Source: Ch71 sp050945695
GTDB lineage: Bacteria; Chloroflexota; Anaerolineae; DRVO01
NCBI GenBank assembly: GCA_050945695.1
Contig: JBMNTK010000060.1
Span: 1 to 18,389 of the forward strand
Direction of reading: 5' to 3'
Length of the DNA stretch: 18,389 nucleotides
Below are positions 13,882-18,389 of this stretch, in pieces (within the stretch, counting starts at the first letter, position 1; the number at the start of each line of letters is the position of its first letter). The notes under the pieces are model-generated. The model saw nothing but the letters and a program-made list of their open reading frames with translations. It made no database searches and was not told where the DNA came from. The position numbers and the translations under genes are program-made.

Positions 13882-15210
13882 CTACTTCCCGTCCTGGCTC
13901 TGCTCTTCAGCCTTCTTGACCAGGACCTTGTCCACCCGGTTGCCATCCATGTCCACGACTTCCACGTGGAGCTTGTTCCAATCGAAATGGTCGGAAGCGG
14001 AGGGGATACGCCCAAGCTGAGCCACCACGAAACCGCCCAGCGTCTGGAAGTCCTCCTCCTCGGGCAGCTCGGTGATGCCGAACAGGTCCTTGAAGTCATC
14101 CACCGGCAGCAGACCGTCCAGCAGCCAGGAACCGTCCTCGCGCTGCACGGCCATGGGCTCCTCGAGCTCGTCCAGCTCCGGGATCTCGCCCACCAAGCCC
14201 TCCAGGATGTCGTCCAACGTGACTAGGCCCTGGAAGATGCCGTACTCGTCCACCACCAGGGCGATGGGCAGCCCCGCCTCCTTGAAGAGCTCGAGCACCT
14301 GGAAGACCTGCATATTCTCCGGGATGAACAGCGGCTCCTTGAGGGCCTTCTGCAGATCGAGCTCCTCACCGGCCAGGCACTGCAGCAGCAGGTCCTTGAC
14401 TTGGACGATGCCGAGTATGTTGTCCAGGCTATCGCGGGCCACCGGGAACCGGGAGTACGAGCTCTCCTCGACTATCCGACGGACTTCCTGACTGGAGTCC
14501 TCGATGTTGAGCCAGATCACCTCGGTGCGAGGACGCATGATGGCTTCTACCGACTGCTCCCCCAGCCGGAAGACGCGCTCCACCATGTCCCGCTCGACTT
14601 CCTCGATGATGCCGGCGATGGCGCCCTGCTCCACCATCACCCGGATCTCTTCCTCCGTGACCGGGGGCTCGGTATAGCCGCGGATGCCAAACAGCCGGGT
14701 GAGCACTTCCGTGGAGCCGCTGAGCAGGCGCACTACCGGCGCCACCAGCCGGGACAGGGTGCGCATGGGGCGGGCAATGGTGAGCGCGATCCGCTCGGTG
14801 TACTGCAGCGCCACCCGCTTGGGCACCAGCTCGCCCACTACCAGCGAGAGGAAGGTAGTCGCAACCACGGCGACGACGAGCGCCAGGCTCGAGGCGTACG
14901 GCGCTATGAGGGGGACGTCGGCCAGAAGGGCCGCCAGTAGCGGGGCGATGGTGGCGCCGCCATAGGCACCGGCCAGGATGCCGATGAGCGTGATGCCGAC
15001 TTGGATGGTGGAAAGGAAGTGGTTGGGGTTAGCGGCCAGCTCGAGCACCACGTCGGCGCGGCTGTCCCCTTCCTCGGCCAACTGCTGCATGCGGGCGCGA
15101 CGCACTGACACCACGGCAATCTCTGACGCGGCAAAGATGCCGTTGACGATCATCAGTACCAGGATGATCAGGAACTGGGTGAGGAGACCCGTGGCTGCTG
15201 ACTCAGGCAT
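13882..15210 (-). CDS. CorC/HlyC-type (UPF0053) membrane protein with CBS pair
   Basis: A 442-residue member of the UPF0053/CNNM family, often annotated as hemolysin C or CorC, linked in characterised members to magnesium or cobalt export. Domains in order: N-terminal transmembrane domain DUF21 (residues 1-200) with helices near 9-30, 68-92 and 103-126 and the signature SEIAVVSVRRARM (29-41) plus GELVPKRVAL (126-135); a CBS pair at about 222-280 (MRPRTEVIWL) and 290-345 (VVDEYGIFQGLVTLDDILE), the nucleotide-sensing part; and a C-terminal CorC_HlyC domain (about 360-435, DFQTLGGFV). Length is normal. Start ATG 15210; other in-frame starts upstream are absent. No partner gene is beside it. The 'hemolysin' name should not be read as evidence of toxin activity. 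Confidence 0.92.
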   Translation of the reverse strand: MPESAATGLLTQFLIILVLMIVNGIFAASEIAVVSVRRARMQQLAEEGDSRADVVLELAANPNHFLSTIQVGITLIGILAGAYGGATIAPLLAALLADVPLIAPYASSLALVVAVVATTFLSLVVGELVPKRVALQYTERIALTIARPMRTLSRLVAPVVRLLSGSTEVLTRLFGIRGYTEPPVTEEEIRVMVEQGAIAGIIEEVERDMVERVFRLGEQSVEAIMRPRTEVIWLNIEDSSQEVRRIVEESSYSRFPVARDSLDNILGIVQVKDLLLQCLAGEELDLQKALKEPLFIPENMQVFQVLELFKEAGLPIALVVDEYGIFQGLVTLDDILEGLVGEIPELDELEEPMAVQREDGSWLLDGLLPVDDFKDLFGITELPEEEDFQTLGGFVVAQLGRIPSASDHFDWNKLHVEVVDMDGNRVDKVLVKKAEEQSQDGK

Positions 15211-15433
15211 CGCCAGCCTCGCCGTAGAGAGGAAGCAGTCTGGCGTCTGCTAGACAATGACCGAGAGGAAAACAACATACACTCACGGTTGATGCGGAGT
15301 CTGGGCCGGTCGGCGGGATCGTAACAACTATTGCCCCGCCGCCGGATAGGTCAGGCGCAGGTTGATCAGTATCGTCCATTACACGGATATTGTAGCCTAT
15401 CAGGCTCCACAACGCCACCAGATGAGAGTGACA
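15211..15433. other. Intergenic region upstream of the CorC-like gene
   Basis: No gene was found. The region is less G/C-rich near 15260-15300 and 15365-15405, where promoters on the minus strand might lie, but no -35/-10 pair with good spacing could be supported. Confidence 0.3.
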
Positions 15434-15456
15434 CGTGACTCGTGACGCGTGACTCA
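15434..15456. repeat. Short direct repeat 'cgtgactc'
   Basis: The octamer cgtgactc occurs at 15434-15441 and again at 15448-15455, separated by gtgacg, giving a small imperfect tandem array. It is non-coding and starts the 15.4-15.9 kb repeat field. Confidence 0.6.
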
Positions 15457-15516
15457 CCCCCAGGCGCGCGTGTGGCTCGGGGCATGCTCGTCAACGTCCG
15501 AGTGTCATTCCGAGAT

Positions 15517-15569
15517 GCCCTGCCTGTCATCCCGAGCGCCTCCTCTTGTCATTCCGAGCGAAGCGAGGA
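15517..15569. repeat. Dispersed repeat, right copy of the 47-bp module
   Basis: 15517-15563 matches 12478-12524 exactly in reverse complement. The match continues with one mismatch to about 15569 (gaggaatct). The unit gtcattccgagcgaagcgag is of a kind often seen dispersed in Chloroflexota and some other genomes. Confidence 0.85.
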
Positions 15570-15585
15570 ATCTCTGGTGGCCGGA

Positions 15586-15607
15586 GCCCTCGAATGGAAT
15601 TCGGGGC
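15586..15607. repeat. Diverged hairpin of the 27-bp module
   Basis: gccctcga at 15586-15593 and tcggggc at 15601-15607 match the ends of the 12437-12463 module, but the middle differs. The stem is kept: cctcgaa with ttcgggg, including the same T-G mismatch position. Confidence 0.55.
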
Positions 15608-15624
15608 TAAGGGGCCTGCGGCCG

Positions 15625-15691
15625 GGCGTCCGCCTACGCGGACGCCGGATGGGCCAAGCGCGCCTGGGGCCTGGGCGCACCAGTGTGCGCC
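15625..15691. repeat. Two perfect short hairpins
   Basis: The first is a 9-bp stem ggcgtccgc (15625-15633) with gcggacgcc (15638-15646), loop ctac. The second is a 7-bp stem ggcgcac (15674-15680) with gtgcgcc (15685-15691), loop cagt. Both are non-coding. An 11-base segment at 15620-15630 recurs inverted at 15864-15874. Confidence 0.65.
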
Positions 15692-15740
15692 TAGTAGCGC
15701 GCACTCCTCGGGATCATTGTCATTCAGGCCGCCTCGCCTT

Positions 15741-15810
15741 GTCATTCTGAGCGAGGCGAGGAATCTCTGGCTGTCGGAAGGGGCAGATCCCTCGCTGCGC
15801 TCGGGATGAC
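15741..15810. repeat. Imperfect long inverted repeat of the 'gtcattctgagcg' unit
   Basis: The left arm (15741-15766) and right arm (15785-15810) match in reverse complement at 21 of 26 positions. Both arms are relatives of the unit at 15550-15569, so the element is two opposed copies of one dispersed repeat. Confidence 0.7.
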
Positions 15811-15840
15811 ATGGGTGGAAAGCAGCGTCGGCGAAGGTGG

Positions 15841-15859
15841 GTCACGGCAAAGCCGTGAC
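15841..15859. repeat. Perfect 8-bp hairpin
   Basis: gtcacggc (15841-15848) pairs with gccgtgac (15852-15859) around an AAA loop. Confidence 0.65.
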
Positions 15860-15880
15860 CGTCGACGCCCGGCCGTAGGC

Positions 15881-15907
15881 CCAGCAGCCCCGACTTGAGT
15901 CGAGGGC
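15881..15907. repeat. 27-bp dispersed repeat module, right copy
   Basis: This is an exact reverse complement of 12437-12463. In the left copy the 27-bp and 47-bp modules are 14 bp apart; here they are more than 300 bp apart, with hairpins between them. Confidence 0.85.
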
Positions 15908-15960
15908 CTCTTCGCCGGGGACATCCCGAGCACCCACCCGCGTGGCCCGCAGCCGCACTC

Positions 15961-15989
15961 TTGTCCACACGCCACCAAACGGGCATGAT
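15961..15989 (+). promoter_or_regulatory. Promoter candidate for the methyltransferase gene
   Basis: TTGTCC (15961-15966, four of six to TTGACA) and CATGAT (15984-15989, four of six to TATAAT) are 17 nt apart. The start of transcription would be near 15996, about 35 nt before the coding start. Confidence 0.3.
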
Positions 15990-16030
15990 AGAGGCATCCC
16001 CTAGGTCCCCCGGTCGGGAGGGAGCCGTCT

Positions 16031-17032
16031 GTGGATGCCATCGAGTGGGTGAAGTCTGAGTTCTCCTTCCGGGACTGCGATTCCGTCTCGTTCGTGTATG
16101 ACTACATGGAGTCACAGTCCGGACGCTCGCTGGCGGGCATCTACCGGCCCTTCGACCCCAGCCGCCGCAGTGACTGGCAGGACTGCGGATCCGTGCTCGA
16201 CTTTCTCTACGCCTCCGCCGCCGAGGGAGCACGCGTGCTGGACTTCGGCCCCGGCGACGGCTGGCCATCGCTCCGCCTGGCGCCGTTTGTGAGCGAGGTG
16301 GTGGGTGTGGACGGCTCGGCCCGGCGCGTGAGCGTGTGCCGGGACAACGCCGCCCGCCTGGGCATCGGCAACGCGGCTTTCGTGCACGTGCCCCCGGGTG
16401 AGCCGCTGCCCTTCCCCGACGCCAGCTTCGATGCCGTGGTGGCCGCCTCATCCGTGGAGCAGACCCCCGACCCACGAGCCACCCTCCGGGAGTTGGGGCG
16501 GGTTCTGCGGCCGGGCGGACGCCTGCGGATGGACTATGAGTCCCTGTTGGGCTATCAGGGCGGGCTGGAGAGAGACCTCTGGCTGACGGGAACGGCAGAA
16601 GGCGGTAGCCTTCTGGTGCTCTTCGACCGGGACGTCGCCGGCGAGGTGGCCACCCAGTACGGGCTGGTGCTGGACTGGCCCCCGGCCCAGGTGCGTGAGG
16701 CCCTGGGCGACGGGGCCGACGCGTATGCCGCCCTTCGGCCCGAGGCCCTGGATGCACTGCGGCCACGCATCGTCGAGGTCCGGCGTTGTGTGACCCGGCA
16801 TCCGAGCGGCCGGACGTTGGCCGGCTGGCTGAGAGAGGCGGGGTTTGGCGTGGTGCGCGGCACCCACAGCGGCAACCGATTCGCCGGCAGGCTCTTCGAC
16901 CTCATGGCCGCCACGGCACGCCCGGCCGATGAGGGAGCCCTCAGGGAGCTCTTGGCACCTCTGATCCAAGTGGTAGTGGACCTGGACGCGCCGCTGGAGA
17001 CCGACCCGCGGCTGTTGGCGATAAAGGCCTGA
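16031..17032 (+). CDS. Class I SAM-dependent methyltransferase
   Basis: A 333-residue protein with a class I methyltransferase core. Motif I is LDFGPGDG (70-77), the acidic residue after strand 2 is D94 in VVGVDGS, and the post-core block LRPGGRLRMDYE (159-170) is typical of Methyltransf_11-like enzymes. The N-terminal 55 residues and the C-terminal 150 residues are extra; the latter probably holds substrate specificity and has no signature I recognise. The GTG start at 16031 is supported by GGGAGGGAG at 16016-16024; the nearby ATG at 16035 is out of frame. It lies 61 bp upstream of a UroD-like gene, probably in one transcript. Substrate is unknown; a small molecule or cofactor is more likely than nucleic acid, by family. 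Confidence 0.85.
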   Translation: MDAIEWVKSEFSFRDCDSVSFVYDYMESQSGRSLAGIYRPFDPSRRSDWQDCGSVLDFLYASAAEGARVLDFGPGDGWPSLRLAPFVSEVVGVDGSARRVSVCRDNAARLGIGNAAFVHVPPGEPLPFPDASFDAVVAASSVEQTPDPRATLRELGRVLRPGGRLRMDYESLLGYQGGLERDLWLTGTAEGGSLLVLFDRDVAGEVATQYGLVLDWPPAQVREALGDGADAYAALRPEALDALRPRIVEVRRCVTRHPSGRTLAGWLREAGFGVVRGTHSGNRFAGRLFDLMAATARPADEGALRELLAPLIQVVVDLDAPLETDPRLLAIKA

Positions 17033-17093
17033 GAAGACCAGGCGCCTGGGCCGGGGGACGGTCTCGGCCCCACTTCGCACGAAGGAGACACGT

Positions 17094-18125
17094 ATGGCGG
17101 AGATGACGTCGCGGGAGAGAGTGGCAACGGCCCTACGCCGGGAGCAACCCGACCGGGTGCCCCATTGTGAGATCGGCGTGGACCGCGCCCTGGCCCAGCA
17201 ACTGCTCAACTGGGGCGCGCCCCTGAGCCAGCGGGACGACCTGGAGCAGAACCCTTACACGCTGGACGAAGAGAAGGCGATCGCCTCCTTCCTGAAGCTG
17301 GACAACATCCACTACGTCCTGCGGGCCCCCGTCTATGCTCAGAAGATACCGGGAAAGGATGGCCGTCTCTTCTACGGTGAGGGCATGATCCGCACTCGCG
17401 CCGACATGGACATGATCCGCCTGCCCGACCCCACCGACGAGCGGCTCTACGAGGGGGCAAAGCGGTTCGTGGACGGCAAGGGGGACTACTCCTGCTGGTT
17501 CGTCACCCGCCTGGGCATCTTCCCCACCATGCTGGGCATGGGCACCGAGACCTTCAGCATCGCTCTCTATGAAGACCTCGGGTTCGTCGAGGCCGTTCTG
17601 GACCGCTACGCGGATTGGACGGAAGCGGTCGCGGAGAGGGTGTGCAGCCTGGGGTTCGATGTCTTCGTCTCCACCGATGACATGGCGTTCAAGAGCGGTC
17701 CTTTCTTCTCGCCCCAGGTCTTCCACGACCTGGTGCTGCCCCGGTTCCAGCGGGTAGGGCGGAAGATCACCCTGCCTTGGGTGATCCACAGTGACGGCAA
17801 CCTCCTTCCTTTCATGGACGACCTTCTCAGCCTGAGGATCGCCGGGCTGCACCCCAACGAGAAGGGAGCGGTGGACATCGCCGAGGTCAAGCGCCAGTAC
17901 GGCGATCGTATCTGCATCCTGGGCAACCTGGACCTCAATATCCTGGGGCTGGGCACGCCTCAGGACGTGGAGGACGAGGTGCGCTGGCTGATCCGGAATG
18001 TGGGCCCCGGTGGCGGCTACATCATCACCAGCGGCAACAGCCTTGCGGGGTACCTCAAGCCGGAGAACGTAGTGGCGTTCACGGAGGCGGTGCAGAAGTA
18101 CGGGGCGTATCCGATCCAGGCCTAG
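17094..18125 (+). CDS. Uroporphyrinogen decarboxylase-like (URO-D family) protein
   Basis: A 343-residue protein of the URO-D superfamily, which contains both true uroporphyrinogen decarboxylase (HemE) and corrinoid-dependent methyltransferases such as MtaA. The N-terminal TSRERVATALRREQPDRVP (5-23) is the usual family opening. The central motif is IHSDGNLLPF (231-240), where methyltransferase relatives have H-x-C-G with zinc-binding cysteine; here D234 occupies that position. The C-terminal part (GLHPNEKGAVDIAEVKRQYG, 251-270; ILGNLD, 275-280; SGNSLAGYLKPENV) also fits. It is therefore unlikely to be HemE or a standard zinc thiol methyltransferase; function is unknown. Start ATG 17094 has AAGGAG at 17082-17087, 6 nt away. 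No heme or corrinoid gene is adjacent, but a methyltransferase is. Confidence 0.85.
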   Translation: MAEMTSRERVATALRREQPDRVPHCEIGVDRALAQQLLNWGAPLSQRDDLEQNPYTLDEEKAIASFLKLDNIHYVLRAPVYAQKIPGKDGRLFYGEGMIRTRADMDMIRLPDPTDERLYEGAKRFVDGKGDYSCWFVTRLGIFPTMLGMGTETFSIALYEDLGFVEAVLDRYADWTEAVAERVCSLGFDVFVSTDDMAFKSGPFFSPQVFHDLVLPRFQRVGRKITLPWVIHSDGNLLPFMDDLLSLRIAGLHPNEKGAVDIAEVKRQYGDRICILGNLDLNILGLGTPQDVEDEVRWLIRNVGPGGGYIITSGNSLAGYLKPENVVAFTEAVQKYGAYPIQA

Positions 18126-18130
18126 GGGAG

Positions 18131-18356
18131 ATTCACCGTAGAGAACGCAGAGACCGCGGCCAACCTAACCTCCCGGCCCCCTTCCCTGAGCGGGAAGGGG
18201 GAGCAGACACCCCTCCCTTTGCAGGGGAGGGGTCGGGGGGGGTCCTTTCCGGCCCCCCTCTCCTCTCAGGAGAGGGGCGGGGGAGAGGTTCCCTACGATC
18301 CCCCTTCTCTGCGTCTGCACCTCTGCGCTCTCTGCGGTCTCTGCGGTGAAATCCCC
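18131..18356. repeat. Composite nested palindromic repeat
   Basis: An outer pair of arms, ttcaccgtagag... from 18132 and ...ctctgcggtgaa ending at 18350, encloses three hairpins: 18177-18186/18192-18201, 18210-18217/18225-18232 and 18255-18264/18268-18277. The inner hairpins match the type at 46-236. The outer right arm 18339-18356 is an exact reverse complement of 3459-3476. The element starts 6 bp after the UroD-like stop codon and may end its transcript. Confidence 0.75.
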
Positions 18357-18389
18357 CGGTTGACTCTCTGCCGCCAGCGGCCACAATGA

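Noticed and set aside
12717..14099. 460-residue minus-strand open frame
   Set aside because: It overlaps the Gfo/Idh/MocA gene, a strong palindromic terminator and the end of the CorC-like gene, and has no recognisable motifs.
15442..15750. 102-residue open frame in the repeat field
   Set aside because: It is made almost wholly of dispersed repeat units and hairpins that recur elsewhere in the window.
15720..16766. 348-residue minus-strand open frame
   Set aside because: It spans repeat DNA and the methyltransferase core; arginine- and proline-rich shadow composition.

Overview
The window is high-GC bacterial DNA with tightly packed genes. The intergenic gaps are full of short palindromic and dispersed repeats, including the 'gtcattccgagcgaagcgag' type and G/C-rich 'ccctctcc...ggagaggg' hairpins. 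Together with the gene mix (sulfatase, Gfo/Idh/MocA oxidoreductase, UroD-like protein, polysaccharide pyruvyl transferase, ATC-hydrolase-like protein), this looks most like an uncultured Chloroflexota, perhaps Anaerolineae-like. That placement is inference, because the window has no rRNA, tRNA or ribosomal protein gene. No transposase, integrase, phage gene or CRISPR array was seen.

Layout. 1-469 is non-coding and starts with a run of hairpin repeats. 470-3459 (+) is a three-gene operon: a secreted or membrane-anchored serine hydrolase, a flavodoxin-like protein and an unknown two-helix membrane protein. After a repeat and an extended -10 promoter, 3651-9484 (+) holds four overlapping genes: a polysaccharide pyruvyl transferase-like protein, a 923-residue fusion of an acyl/thioester reductase with an acyl-AMP ligase, an ATC-hydrolase-like protein and a GMC/long-chain alcohol oxidase-like flavoprotein with a four-cysteine motif. 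An isochorismatase-like hydrolase with its own promoter candidate follows (9559-10308, +). It converges on a sulfatase (10378-11853, -) that lies behind a YvlD-type membrane protein (11916-12275, -). 12276-12776 is repeat-rich. A Gfo/Idh/MocA oxidoreductase (12777-13796, +) converges on a CorC/HlyC-type membrane protein (13882-15210, -) across a 34-bp perfect palindromic terminator. 15211-16030 is another large repeat field. A SAM methyltransferase (16031-17032, +) and a UroD-like protein (17094-18125, +) probably form an operon. The window ends in a composite palindromic repeat.

The most interesting part is 3651-9484. All four genes overlap by 4 to 8 bases, so they are probably translated together. 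Acyl activation, acyl reduction and alcohol oxidation sit side by side, suggesting a pathway that interconverts long-chain acid, aldehyde and alcohol, possibly for an unusual lipid or a surface glycolipid. The fusion has the reductase first and the ligase second, the reverse of carboxylic acid reductases, and shows no carrier domain. Pathway and product are inference. A second point of interest is the repeat architecture: a 47-bp and a 27-bp exact match lie in opposite orientation on either side of the 12.5-15.5 kb gene pair.
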